A stretch of 63,761 nt of DNA. Origin: Candidatus Hinthialibacteria bacterium OLB16 (GTDB lineage Bacteria; Hinthialibacterota; Hinthialibacteria; OLB16). Both the position numbers and the translations under genes were made by a program. The DNA is taken from contig LMZT01000111.1 in assembly GCA_001567115.1 (NCBI GenBank), forward strand, positions 1 to 63,761, read 5' to 3'. The notes under the pieces are model-generated. The model was given only the letters and a program-made list of their open reading frames with translations, did no database searches and was not told the origin of the DNA. Position 1 is the first letter of the stretch; the number at the start of each line of letters is the position of its first letter. Shown here one piece after another: positions 6,994 through 16,462 of this stretch.

Positions 6994-9900
6994 TTAACGG
7001 CCGAACTCCGCTTCGATTTTCTGTTCCGCCACCTGCTCAGGCGGACGCGGTGTGGCTGGTGGAACCGCACTGTCGACATTGAAGATTCTGCCGCGCGAGG
7101 TCACCATGAACTCATTCGATTGAACAGTCGACATGTTGGCCACACGCCCGAGGATGATAAAAAGGTCGGATTCATCGATCACCGGGCGCGATTCCTCATC
7201 CAGATCCCGCCAGGTGGCCGGCTTGAGCAATCCGAGGCTGCGGCGATTCTGTTCGCGCAGCTCCGCAACCACAATCGGGTGCAGCATGGCTGAGGCCATA
7301 TCTCCCACCTCGACATAAGGCCCGTCATCGCTCCCCGGGTAGCCCATTTCATCCGGATCATCGGTCTCCATTCCGGTTTCAACATCGATCATGCCATCGT
7401 CATTGTAGTTGAACCGTCCGAATCCCATGCGGGTATTGGAGCCGCTCCCGCTGACCGGCGCATCCCACATCGGCGGATTGCGGAAGACTCCGCCTGCCAC
7501 AGCCCCGATATCCGCCAGATCCACACGGCCATCGCCATCATCATCCACATCCGGGAAACCGAGTTCTCCATCGAATCCTCTCTGGGAGCGCCCCATGATC
7601 AGCACCTGCGACATCAATGCGGCGAAGCTCATCCGGTTGTTGACATTGAGCACAGACGGGGCTTCCGGCGGGAAAAAGGGCAAGGCGCACAAAACCTTCT
7701 GGTCGGCGCAGTTGATGTTGATCAAACCCTCGACCTGTGGATCCGCGTGGAAATCGAGGTGATTGGCGATCTGGCGCATTTCCTGAAGGGTCGGGCCGGA
7801 AAAAACCCCACGGCCCATCGAATACTTCTCCATGTTCCTTCCGCCAGGGCCTGGCAGATAAGGCGAGCAGGAGGCCATGGTGCCCTCACGGAACCGCAGG
7901 CTGCGCTGGAATGGCTGGACTGCCAGCTGGCGGTTGGCATTGCCGTCATAAAGGTTGCGGCGGCGGTCCATGTAAAAGAACTGGCCATCGAGGTCTTTGT
8001 CGGGGAAGAAGAACCACTCCGCTCCCGGGTCTCCCGCGATCCGGCCAATCGGCCCCTTCGGGGTGGGGGTGGTGATCTGATCGGGCCAGCCAGGAGAGAT
8101 TTCGAGATAGGCGAAATAAGCAGTCGCATTGGCGATATCGGCTTTGAAAGTGATTCTCAGAGAATCATGGTCCTTGTCGAAGATATCTTTGTAACGGTCA
8201 TCCGCATCGCTGAGATTTGGATTGATGACATAAAGCAGATCGCCATGGTAAACCTTCGCCAGCCTTTCGCCTGGGTCGGTTGGATCCAGGTCGACCAGGC
8301 CGATCGATGAATTGGGCGAAATCCCGCCAGCCCGCACAAACAGCAGCGGATATCTCTTGCCATCCACCTCATCGGGGTTCCGGAACCAGTTCAAAATCCC
8401 CGGCCAGTGGAAGGTTACTGTCCTTGTGGCGGACAGCCTGACCAATGGTTCGCCATACTCGGTCCAATGCTGAATGAGATCCAATGCTGTCTGGGTTCCT
8501 CCCCCGACAGACCCGGGGGCCACCTGGCCAATGACATGGCCGGCTTTGAAACCGGCCGCATCCTGGAGTTTTTGTGGTGTGGGATGGGGATCATTTTCAT
8601 AGGTGACCGCGGCATCGACCGCCAGGAAGCGTTTCGGCCCATGGACATAGTTATAGTAGGTGGTGGTGGTGTCATCGACAGGATCAGCCGTGTTTTTGGT
8701 GTCGACCTTGACATCGAGATGGAGGACCGATGCGGTGGGATCTCCTCGATGCTGGGGGGCGAAAGCCAGATCATCCTGCCTGCGGCTCCGCTGGCTGGGT
8801 GTGCAGAAATCAGAGGCTGGATTGTAATAAAAGGCATCGACCAGCACCATCTTTTCAGGGCCACCGCCTCCAGGGGCAGGGTTCTTTTTTTCAGGGGCAT
8901 ACAGCTCGAGCCGTTTGGCTCCATCCTGCCCGAAGATGAGTTCACCGAGGTTGAGAGTCAGATTCAGGAATTCAGTGGCTCCGCTGGGATATCCCAGAAC
9001 CAGGGGATCTTCTCCACCGTTGGTCTGTTTGCGTGGTTTGAGAACTTCAATCTGCGAAGGGCCATTGCTGGCGATATCGCCGGGAGACTGGAGGTGATCC
9101 CGGTAGAGGATGGCAAACTGGCCGGGTTTCAGGTCGAGGTCAGATGCATCCTGTCCTGGACCGGGTTCGATTTTTATGATGCGCTGGCTTTCCGGCTCAT
9201 TCAGTGCACGGTCAAAGATTCCATTTTTGTTCAGGTCGTCATAACTGCCGACACGTATTTCCCAGTTGTTCAGGTTAAAGGTCTTCTCACCAAAGTTGGC
9301 GATTTCCACATACTGGGCCAGAGGGGCATACAGCTCGATGTAATCAAAAGAGATATTGGGGCGCCCACCTGTATTGATGTTGATGGAGAGCTGGCCGGAA
9401 ATGGGGATTGCCGCCGGGGTGTAGAAGACACGCCCATTCTTCAGCCGGTCGGCATACTGCCCGCCAAAGAGTTCGATCTGCTGGGCATTTGCCGGTTCGG
9501 CAATGAAATTCATCGCGGTCCCATTGGCGGTGACGGTACTGTTGGTTCCAAGGGTGTGGCGCGGGGATGAGTTGTAGAGTGAATAGGCCAGGACATAGTA
9601 ATTTCCTTTGGGGATGTCCTTGAAAGTCCACTGGCTGTTGTTGATGGTCCCATCAGGAGTCAGCCGGTAGTACCTGCCGGAACTCTGGGTCTGGGTCCCG
9701 CTCGTGACCAGACTGGTTTCCTGCCAGGGCGAACCGGGGCGGTCGGCCGGGTCGATGTTCTCAGCCTGAAGGCGCATCAGGGGGCGAGCCAGGACCTCGG
9801 TGATCCGGACCGCTTCATTTCCATAGGCGGTTGTGGTGGTCAGGGTCACGCCGGCAATCGGGCCACCGGTAACTGTCGTGGTGGCACTCCGGATCGAGAC

Positions 9901-12252
9901 TGTGGTCACCCCATCGACTTCGTCATCGGCCGCCTTGAAGTCGATGGCATCGATCATGTTGGCGACAAGAACGACATCCAGGGGATCCTCATCCATGCGG
10001 CGAATCGGCAGGGGAGTCGGAATGGCAGCGGGTGTGGGGGCGGGAGTCACACGGGTGTGATCGCGGTCATCATCCCAGGATTCGTAATAAAATTCGTCGA
10101 TTTCATCGACACCCTCATCGGCGGCCATTTCCCAGGCGGTTGCCGGGTCATTGATTGTTTTGCGGATTTCACGGTAATCATCGAGACGGGTTTCATCGGT
10201 CAGCCCATCGAAGTCGTTATCGATCCCATCCGACATCCAGCGTGCTGAATTGCTGTTGTTATCGATTCCGTCGCCCGGTTCACGATCCACATGGTTCGCC
10301 TGAATGGGCCGATTCTGGAAATTGAGGCTCGGATTCGGTGTCGGGTTGCGCAGCTCATTGAGAATGGAGGTGTCCCGCGTGGTGACCGGCAGAAACTTCG
10401 GAGGATCCTCATTGATGCGTGGTTCGGGGTCATAGCCGATCAGCGAATCTTTGTTGTCATCGCCGTCGTCATCCGGGCGTCCATCGCGGTCGTCATCGAC
10501 ATTATTGTTTCTGTCCCATTCGCCGCGGCCATCCCAGTCTCCATCCGGAAGCATATTCCGGTTCAGGTCATCGGGGATGACACGGGCCTGGAGGGTGCCG
10601 GGGTTTTCGAGGGTGTTGGTTCCCCAGTCTCCATCATTATCGAGTCCCGCCAGTGCCAGCAGGTCGGCGGCGGTCGGGTGGGCGTTATCCAGCCCGGTGG
10701 GGAACCCCGGCATGATCAGATTCGGGTTGAGTTTCTGGCGATTATAATAATTGTCCGGACTGTTGGGGAAATCCTTGCGCTGGCGCGGTGATGACGAGCG
10801 GACAGTGATGAAACGCTCGATCAGCTCGAACACGGTCGGTGAGTCCGGAACTCCACTCAGAACCTTCAAAGGAAGCCCTTTCGAGTCCACCAGCAGATTG
10901 CCGAGCTCCTGGCGTGAGGCGAAGGGAGTATCCCGCGCCCCGGAGCTGTCTGTGAACGGGTTTTCCGGACGGTTTTCCGCGAGTTCATCGACAGCCGGAT
11001 TGTCCGGGCTGCCGTTCTTATCGATCTCAAAGATGTTGTCGGTGATGCCATCATTGTCATCATCGACCCCATTCACCAGCAGAACCGCACGATTCGCACG
11101 GTTATCGAGGAGGTCGCTGCCGATGCCATCCCAGTAATCACCGGAATAGGTGGCCGGGATCTCATCCTCCTCATCGGTCAGGCCATCGAGATCGTCATCG
11201 ATCTGGTTGAAGCGGGGGTCTCCCGAGCTTCCATAAGAGGCACTGGACAGGCTGTTTTTGTTGTCATCGACTCCGCCGATGCCGGGAAGGCCATCCATCC
11301 CGCTCCGGTATCGGATGATTCCAGGAAAGTTCGATCCGCCGAATCCATGGACCAACTGGAATCCGAGGGTTTGGCCCAGGCATAAAGTCATAAAGGTTTC
11401 GAGGTCGATCTCTCCGGGATACAGGCCCTGATGGTAGACATGGGTTCCTCCCGGGCCGTTCTGATTGCCGGCGGTGTTGATATTGATCCGGCCTGTGCCT
11501 GGGTCGATGCCGGTATAATCGCCATCCTTGTCCCACCCAAGGAGAATGGCATTGACACGCGCATCGACTTTGTCGAGAAGGACATTGTCGCGGCGGTCGA
11601 GGCCATCCTCATCGGCGATTCCGTCTTCGTCATCGTCCTCTGCGGAAAAGTTTTTGTTATCGATGATCCCATCGAGGTTATCATCGACTCCAAAAAATCC
11701 AGGCTTGCCATCCATCGACAGATCGCCGGGGGGATCCTCATCGATCCCGAGCCGTGAAGCAAACAGGCGTGAATCGGCCTGGCCATTGAGCTGGCGGAAC
11801 TCGAAGGATCCTCCATTGTGGATCCGGATCAGGGGAAGGGCGGGTGCTCCTTTGGGATAAAGCAGGTACTGATTGAAATTCCAGTTGCGGGCTTCAAAGA
11901 CACTGCGCGGCTCCATTGGAGAGAGGATCCCGGAGGTCCCGATGTGCCAGGGGTCGATCAGGGAGACAAACGGGCGGATCTCATCGCCGGTATAGGGCAG
12001 CTGATCTGGCCCATACACAACCGCTTTGAATTCCTCGCCCAGCAGGCCAAGCCCGCTCGTTGTCACATCGCTGACAGTCATGCGGCGAGCCGCCTGGGTG
12101 GAAGTGGCCAGCTGGATGCGCACCTGCTGAACAAAGGCGGTCGCAAAAATCGCCAGAATCGTCAGAATCACCAGCACTGTGAGCATTGCAATGCCCCGTA
12201 TTCGCTGATTTCTGCGAGTGGCTTCCATGAGAAGGTTCTTCCTATTGTCCAT
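6994..12252 (-). CDS. gspK: Giant GspK-like pseudopilin with Asp-rich repeats and a lamin-tail-like domain
   Basis: A 1752-residue protein, about five times the usual GspK length. The N terminus has a basic segment then RGIAMLTVLVILTILAIF, a GspK-type helix lacking the +5 Glu, followed by FVQQVRIQLATSTQAARR. The GspK signature GRININTA appears near residue 265, and a second GLININCAD near 1510. Between them are many Asp-rich loops (DDNLDGIID, DDDLDGLTDEED, DDDNDGITD, DDDRDGRPDDDGDD). A split lamin-tail-like region begins at AVRITEVLARP (about 815) and resumes at QYVEIANFGEKTFNLNNWEIR-like residues (about 980), with a beta-rich insert between. The start at 12252 has GGGGGAGGAG upstream and overlaps gspJ by 11 bases; an upstream in-frame start at 12300 is less likely. 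Confidence 0.85.
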   Translation of the reverse strand: MDNRKNLLMEATRRNQRIRGIAMLTVLVILTILAIFATAFVQQVRIQLATSTQAARRMTVSDVTTSGLGLLGEEFKAVVYGPDQLPYTGDEIRPFVSLIDPWHIGTSGILSPMEPRSVFEARNWNFNQYLLYPKGAPALPLIRIHNGGSFEFRQLNGQADSRLFASRLGIDEDPPGDLSMDGKPGFFGVDDNLDGIIDNKNFSAEDDDEDGIADEDGLDRRDNVLLDKVDARVNAILLGWDKDGDYTGIDPGTGRININTAGNQNGPGGTHVYHQGLYPGEIDLETFMTLCLGQTLGFQLVHGFGGSNFPGIIRYRSGMDGLPGIGGVDDNKNSLSSASYGSSGDPRFNQIDDDLDGLTDEEDEIPATYSGDYWDGIGSDLLDNRANRAVLLVNGVDDDNDGITDNIFEIDKNGSPDNPAVDELAENRPENPFTDSSGARDTPFASRQELGNLLVDSKGLPLKVLSGVPDSPTVFELIERFITVRSSSPRQRKDFPNSPDNYYNRQKLNPNLIMPGFPTGLDNAHPTAADLLALAGLDNDGDWGTNTLENPGTLQARVIPDDLNRNMLPDGDWDGRGEWDRNNNVDDDRDGRPDDDGDDNKDSLIGYDPEPRINEDPPKFLPVTTRDTSILNELRNPTPNPSLNFQNRPIQANHVDREPGDGIDNNSNSARWMSDGIDNDFDGLTDETRLDDYREIRKTINDPATAWEMAADEGVDEIDEFYYESWDDDRDHTRVTPAPTPAAIPTPLPIRRMDEDPLDVVLVANMIDAIDFKAADDEVDGVTTVSIRSATTTVTGGPIAGVTLTTTTAYGNEAVRITEVLARPLMRLQAENIDPADRPGSPWQETSLVTSGTQTQSSGRYYRLTPDGTINNSQWTFKDIPKGNYYVLAYSLYNSSPRHTLGTNSTVTANGTAMNFIAEPANAQQIELFGGQYADRLKNGRVFYTPAAIPISGQLSININTGGRPNISFDYIELYAPLAQYVEIANFGEKTFNLNNWEIRVGSYDDLNKNGIFDRALNEPESQRIIKIEPGPGQDASDLDLKPGQFAILYRDHLQSPGDIASNGPSQIEVLKPRKQTNGGEDPLVLGYPSGATEFLNLTLNLGELIFGQDGAKRLELYAPEKKNPAPGGGGPEKMVLVDAFYYNPASDFCTPSQRSRRQDDLAFAPQHRGDPTASVLHLDVKVDTKNTADPVDDTTTTYYNYVHGPKRFLAVDAAVTYENDPHPTPQKLQDAAGFKAGHVIGQVAPGSVGGGTQTALDLIQHWTEYGEPLVRLSATRTVTFHWPGILNWFRNPDEVDGKRYPLLFVRAGGISPNSSIGLVDLDPTDPGERLAKVYHGDLLYVINPNLSDADDRYKDIFDKDHDSLRITFKADIANATAYFAYLEISPGWPDQITTPTPKGPIGRIAGDPGAEWFFFPDKDLDGQFFYMDRRRNLYDGNANRQLAVQPFQRSLRFREGTMASCSPYLPGPGGRNMEKYSMGRGVFSGPTLQEMRQIANHLDFHADPQVEGLININCADQKVLCALPFFPPEAPSVLNVNNRMSFAALMSQVLIMGRSQRGFDGELGFPDVDDDGDGRVDLADIGAVAGGVFRNPPMWDAPVSGSGSNTRMGFGRFNYNDDGMIDVETGMETDDPDEMGYPGSDDGPYVEVGDMASAMLHPIVVAELREQNRRSLGLLKPATWRDLDEESRPVIDESDLFIILGRVANMSTVQSNEFMVTSRGRIFNVDSAVPPATPRPPEQVAEQKIEAEFGR

Positions 12253-13615
12253 AAGGCTCCTCCCCCTTTCCAAAGGGTAGTGTGACACGCATCGAAACAC
12301 GGACCGGTTCTTCTCTCACTCGCTGCTGATCCTGCACGAAGAGAGTGATCTCCAGCATCCGGGGGAGCCCATCGGTACGATCGACGGCGGAGGCAATGCG
12401 CTCCGCGGCACGGTTCTTTCCGGGTTGGTCTTTCAAGGCATTGGCCAGGCGTGTTCCCGGGATAACCGCCAGGTCATTGGGTTCGTTCGGAAAAATGTTG
12501 ATTTCTGAGTTGAAGGGATAGGGATTGAGCGGGGAGTTCTCGAATGAAGAATCCCAGGAGAAAGCCTTGAAGGCATAAGGATTGAAAATCTGCGCGCCAA
12601 GGCCACTCACCAGAGTGTCCTGCAGATTCGAATTCTCCTCCCCGATGAGATAATCATAGTAATAGGCCCGGCAGTCAAAACCGAGAATGTTCAGCGCCAT
12701 GACATCATAGAATTGAGAAATCCCAAGGGACTCATTCGAGTCGCGTCCCTGAGAATTGCTGGAGACCGCGCCGCTGGTGCGTGATTTTTCGCCCTGATCG
12801 GCCATGCCGCCGGTGGTGTCAAACCAGGGCATGAGAGGCCTCTGCTGGCCGGGGTAAGCGAGTGGCGCTGCAGTGTTATTGCCCATCGCATAATCGACCG
12901 AGACCGGGTAAAGCCCATCCAGGCGCGGGGGTTGCAGCCCAGTGGCGGAAAAGAAGGCTGTGCGGCGCCACAGATCCCTCATGCTGACCGGGTCGATGGC
13001 ATATCCGACCTCGATCTCGCGCCCATCCCGGAAGGAGACAAAATTGAGCATGTCCAGGGGATAGAAGATATCTTCATCGATGCCCTCATCGATCTCGCCA
13101 TCTTTATCGTTATCGATCCCATCGGCCATGGCGTATCCCAGCAGCGGATGGACCGGCCCACCCTGTTCTCCATCGCCATCGTTGTCCATGCCATCGAAAG
13201 CTTCCTCATCGATCCTGCGGTCACCATCATCATCGATGCCATTGCCCCGGTATGGGATCAGCGAGCTGGCGGTGTTCGGATTCTTGTCCAGAGGGGGCCA
13301 GTTATTGATGATCAGCCTTCCCCGGCCATTGTTGGGCAAATTCAGGTCAGGAGGCGGCTGATTCGGGCTGGCGGCCTGGAGGAAACGAAGGTCCTGTTCA
13401 TAGAGTTTGGCGGAGCGGAGTTCCTGGGCAATGAAGGCCAGTGTGGCCTGGGCATTGCGGTAGATATCGAATTTGGCGCTGGCGGCTTTGCGTGCTTCGG
13501 AGGCTGCCATCAGGGTGCTGAAAGCCATGGCGATCACCACTGAGAAGACGGCCACAGAGACCATCATTTCGACCATGGTGAAACCCGAAAGCAAGGCGGC
13601 AGGTGATTTTCTCAT
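12242..13615 (-). CDS. gspJ: GspJ-like minor pseudopilin with Asp-rich insert
   Basis: A 457-residue minor pseudopilin, about twice the usual GspJ length. After a short leader, GFTMVEMMVSVAVFSVVIAMAFSTL gives the prepilin peptidase site (Gly-Phe, Glu at +5) and membrane helix. FDIYRNAQATLAFIAQELRSAK is the typical GspJ region. Residues about 120-180 hold Asp-rich loops (DDDGDRRIDEEA, DNDGDGEQGG, DNDKDGEIDEGIDEDI) of calcium-binding type 3 repeat style. The C terminus resumes a GspJ-like fold. It starts 2 bases after the stop of the upstream frame and overlaps gspK, so translation is probably coupled. Confidence 0.82.
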   Translation of the reverse strand: MRKSPAALLSGFTMVEMMVSVAVFSVVIAMAFSTLMAASEARKAASAKFDIYRNAQATLAFIAQELRSAKLYEQDLRFLQAASPNQPPPDLNLPNNGRGRLIINNWPPLDKNPNTASSLIPYRGNGIDDDGDRRIDEEAFDGMDNDGDGEQGGPVHPLLGYAMADGIDNDKDGEIDEGIDEDIFYPLDMLNFVSFRDGREIEVGYAIDPVSMRDLWRRTAFFSATGLQPPRLDGLYPVSVDYAMGNNTAAPLAYPGQQRPLMPWFDTTGGMADQGEKSRTSGAVSSNSQGRDSNESLGISQFYDVMALNILGFDCRAYYYDYLIGEENSNLQDTLVSGLGAQIFNPYAFKAFSWDSSFENSPLNPYPFNSEINIFPNEPNDLAVIPGTRLANALKDQPGKNRAAERIASAVDRTDGLPRMLEITLFVQDQQRVREEPVRVSMRVTLPFGKGEEPYGQ

Positions 13616-13617
13616 GA

Positions 13618-14406
13618 TTATTCTTCCGGTAGTTGAATCACAGCGGAGGTTTTATACACCCGCCGGTAAGTGTCTTCATCGATTTTTCCATCGAAATCAT
13701 TGTCGATTCCATCCAGGGCTTCTTCATCGATCCAGCCATCGCCATCGTTATCCTTGCGGTCCCCGCCCTGAAAGACATAAACCGTAACCAGACGGCCGAG
13801 CGGGGCGGGGTAAGCCCGCAGATCCTCATCGGTCAGCCCATCGCCATCATTGTCTGCGCCATCGAAGAATTCCTCGTCAACCGCGCTTTCATCGGCCTCA
13901 TCGACCGCACCATCATCGTCATCATCAAATCCGGGAATGCCGCGGCGCAGAGCCGCATCCCCATCGCTGTCCACTCCATCCCCACCGAGGGGCACACGCC
14001 GGACAGTGACACGGAAGGAATATTCATCATTGGGGTATGGGAATGGAAGCGGCTGCCAGGGCACCGCCGCCGCCTGGCAGTCTTCATCGATCCGCCCATC
14101 GCCGTCATTGTCCATCCCGTCATAAATTTCCTCATCGATGCCCTCATCGATCTTCCCATTGCCATCATTATCAATGCCATCGGCCATCCTCTTTCCGGTG
14201 ACCGGATCGACAGGGCTTCCTTTTTCCCCATCCCCATCGTCATCCAGGCCATTGCCCGGCAGGAGGGGGCGAAGGTGATAAGGATTGCCGGGATTTCCTC
14301 CCACACGCACCTGAGAGGCCAGACACAGATCCTCATCGGTGAGTCCATCCCCATCATCATCTCGCCCGTTGGAAATCTCCTCATCGATCGCCTCGTTGCG
14401 GGTCAT
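13618..14406 (-). pseudogene. GspI-like pseudopilin, downstream part after a frameshift
   Basis: This frame continues the GspI-like protein encoded at 14381-15184. From the shift point near 14398 it reads NEAIDEEISNGRDDDGDGLTDED and then a long series of Asp-rich loops of the form DNDGDGRIDEDC and DDDDDGAVDEADE, ending 2 bases before the gspJ start. There is no hydrophobic helix of its own and no good ribosome binding site at the ATG at 14406. Removing one C on the minus strand at 14398 joins the two frames into ...YDPNEAIDEE... and a protein of about 520 residues. It is most likely part of one gene broken by a real mutation or an assembly error. Confidence 0.7.
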
Positions 14407-15184
14407 AGGCAAAATCGCCATCCGGACGGTAAGCAGCCAGCGGGGAGTAACCAAACAGAGCGTTATAGACGTTTGGGTTGGTGAAAATCGAAGAATCCCC
14501 GGTATCATCCGGGATGCCATCATTGTCGGTATCCGGGGTGATGCCCTGCGGGAGTCCGGCGACCAGCAGAGCCTGGGACACATCCTGTTCGGCGACCCCA
14601 TCGAAGTCCCTCAATCCCGATGAGGCCAGGGGGAGTGTCTTCCCATTGATGTCTCTGGCCAGCATGGGGAGCATCAACTGGAGCATGATGTCATCGATCC
14701 CATCGACACCATCATTGAAGCTCTGCACAGAGTGGAAAAACTTCTGGCGGTCTTTCCAGAAGAGCGGATTGTTCGGATTGAGGGTGCGGTCCGAGAAACG
14801 GTCATCATCCACGCCATTTCCCGGGAGTGAGAAGACAATGGTGTTTTTCAGACGGTACGGGCTGCCATCCTTATTGAGCAGCAGCCCCTCCGGGTAGGGG
14901 TTGTCCCCCTGCAAAAGCACCGGCCATGTGGATGGGGAAAGGCCTGGTATCCAGGGAAGCCCCCCCTGCGGGTGGGAACGGATGGCATCGAGGATGCTGT
15001 CGGCGAGCATGGCGGCACGCGGCTCAAATTCGATCGGCTCGCTTTTCTGCAGGGTCCTCTGCAGGACCGCCAGCATTCCCAGCAGGCCGAATGTCAGGAC
15101 AGCCAGCGCGGCAAGGATTTCCACCAGGGAGAAAGCCTGTCTGGAAGAAGCCCGGGATGGGAACAGCCTGTGATGTATCCGCAT
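14381..15184 (-). CDS. gspI: GspI-like minor pseudopilin, upstream part (frameshifted)
   Basis: The 267-residue N-terminal part of a minor pseudopilin. The basic leader is followed by QAFSLVEILAALAVLTFGLLGMLAVL, a class III signal with Glu at +5 and a GspI-like helix, then MLADSILDAIRS, resembling the GspI region after the helix. The frame closes at 14381 just after DFAYDPQRG, where the other frame continues with the same kind of Asp-rich repeats. It already carries DTDNDGIPDDTGD. It starts 3 bases after the gspH stop. Reading the two frames as one protein requires removal of a single base near 14398. Confidence 0.78.
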   Translation of the reverse strand: MRIHHRLFPSRASSRQAFSLVEILAALAVLTFGLLGMLAVLQRTLQKSEPIEFEPRAAMLADSILDAIRSHPQGGLPWIPGLSPSTWPVLLQGDNPYPEGLLLNKDGSPYRLKNTIVFSLPGNGVDDDRFSDRTLNPNNPLFWKDRQKFFHSVQSFNDGVDGIDDIMLQLMLPMLARDINGKTLPLASSGLRDFDGVAEQDVSQALLVAGLPQGITPDTDNDGIPDDTGDSSIFTNPNVYNALFGYSPLAAYRPDGDFAYDPQRGDR

Positions 15185-15187
15185 GAA

Positions 15188-16102
15188 TCAGATTCCTGCC
15201 TTGATATCGTCCGGCAACGGCAACCGTGGCCAGGGATCGAAAATCCCATAGTCAAAAGCGGCAACCATCCCGGTTATCCGGAGAAGGTACAGAGAGAGCA
15301 CCTGCGAGCGGCCCGCATACTGGTGGTTTGGATCGGCATTGGGGCCAAAGAGATTCAGCAGTTCGCTTCTTGTCGAGGCCAGGCTGGCAGGATCTGTGTT
15401 GAGCGCGGCATCCCAGGCGGGAATCCCGATCGACTCGATCTTGCGGAGATAATCATAATCGGATGCCGGCGGGTCGACCCCGGCCATTCTGACTGTGGTT
15501 CCATCATACATGAAATGCAGGACTGGATTTTTGATGACCGGACGGTCCCCATCGGGAGGACGCAGCTGATCGGATTTTCGAGTGCGCCCCTGAATGGTGG
15601 TGATCTGCCCATCCGCAGAAAAGACGAATGAAATGAAGTAGGAGAAGGTGTTGTCGGAGTTGACCCGGGCTTCGGTGGGGTTGCGTGGAATGATCATTCC
15701 TCCATCGATATCGACCAGGGTCACCCCGGCAGGCAGGCTCTGGGCCTCATCGAGAGGCTCTGTGTAGTTGCCCTCCCAGGTGTTCAGGGAATCATTCTTT
15801 TTCCTTTCAACCCAGTAATCGACTTTGGGCTGCCCTTCATAGATCACACCCAGCTTGGCATTTCCCAGGTTGGGATAAGTCACACGCAGGACCACGCGGC
15901 GTTCACGGCTGGTGGCCAGTGCGGCGGTCTGAGTCGCGCGGAACAGCGATTCAATGCCACTGATGGCACTCTGGCGGCGCGCATTGGTAACCATGTTGGC
16001 CACACTGACGCCAACTATGGAGACCAGGAGCAGGATGACGGCAAACACCGCAAGGACCTCGATGATCGTAAAGGCTTTTTTTCCAGTATGAATCGACGCC
16101 AT
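15188..16102 (-). CDS. gspH: GspH-like pseudopilin
   Basis: First gene of the pseudopilin operon, 304 residues. MASIHTGKKAFTIIEV has the prepilin peptidase site with Glu at +5, then a helix ending VGVSVANMVTNARR. Positions about 40-70 (AISGIESLFRATQTAALATSRERRVVLRV) match the GspH/FimT pattern of an amphipathic helix followed by a first beta strand. The rest is a beta-rich domain of unknown binding role. The ATG at 16102 is preferred because AAAGGA sits 9 bases upstream; a TTG at 16126 is in frame. Unlike its neighbours it has no obvious DNDGDG loops. Assignment as H rather than another minor pseudopilin rests on the order H-I-J-K. Confidence 0.78.
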   Translation of the reverse strand: MASIHTGKKAFTIIEVLAVFAVILLLVSIVGVSVANMVTNARRQSAISGIESLFRATQTAALATSRERRVVLRVTYPNLGNAKLGVIYEGQPKVDYWVERKKNDSLNTWEGNYTEPLDEAQSLPAGVTLVDIDGGMIIPRNPTEARVNSDNTFSYFISFVFSADGQITTIQGRTRKSDQLRPPDGDRPVIKNPVLHFMYDGTTVRMAGVDPPASDYDYLRKIESIGIPAWDAALNTDPASLASTRSELLNLFGPNADPNHQYAGRSQVLSLYLLRITGMVAAFDYGIFDPWPRLPLPDDIKAGI

Positions 16103-16261
16103 GGATCCGTTTCCTTTTGCGGGCAACCGGGGGAGGATTTCCCTCCAGGGTTACAAGGGGGCGGTCAAGCACCCTTGCATGCTGCTGAGGCGCTCGAAGG
16201 GAGTTCCCCATCCGTGTGGGTATTTCGTTTTCGTTTGCACCCAGGCCCGTCAGTCAAACAC

Positions 16262-16291
16262 AGTATAGGAAGGGGAAGAGCTTAGCGTCAA
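16262..16291 (-). promoter_or_regulatory. Sigma70 promoter of the pseudopilin operon
   Basis: On the minus strand TTGACG (16286-16291) and TATACT (16262-16267) are separated by 18 bases, both close to consensus. Transcription should start near 16255, giving a leader of about 150 bases before gspH. No other promoter of similar quality was noticed inside the operon, so the five genes probably form one long transcript of about 10 kb. Confidence 0.6.
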
Positions 16292-16462
16292 CCAAGCCTT
16301 TGCGATAAAACACAGCCCGGCAGGAAGGGCTGGATCCGGCCGGTTATGCCGGTTATAACGGTGAGAGGGGGTGAAAGCACGGTTCGATTGCGCTAATTTC
16401 AAACCCATTCCGCCAGGTTGCGGACCACTTTCCCTCGAAATAAACTGAAAAAGGACTGTATT

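Noticed and set aside
8407-9570. A 387-codon plus-strand ORF opposite gspK
   Set aside because: It is antisense to the giant pseudopilin, has no ribosome binding site and no recognisable domain; Asp-rich codons read on the other strand as Ile/Val/Ser and rarely create stops.
13633-14484. A 283-codon plus-strand ORF opposite the GspI-like gene
   Set aside because: Antisense shadow of the GAT/GAC/GGC repeats, dominated by Ile, Val and Pro without a protein-like pattern.
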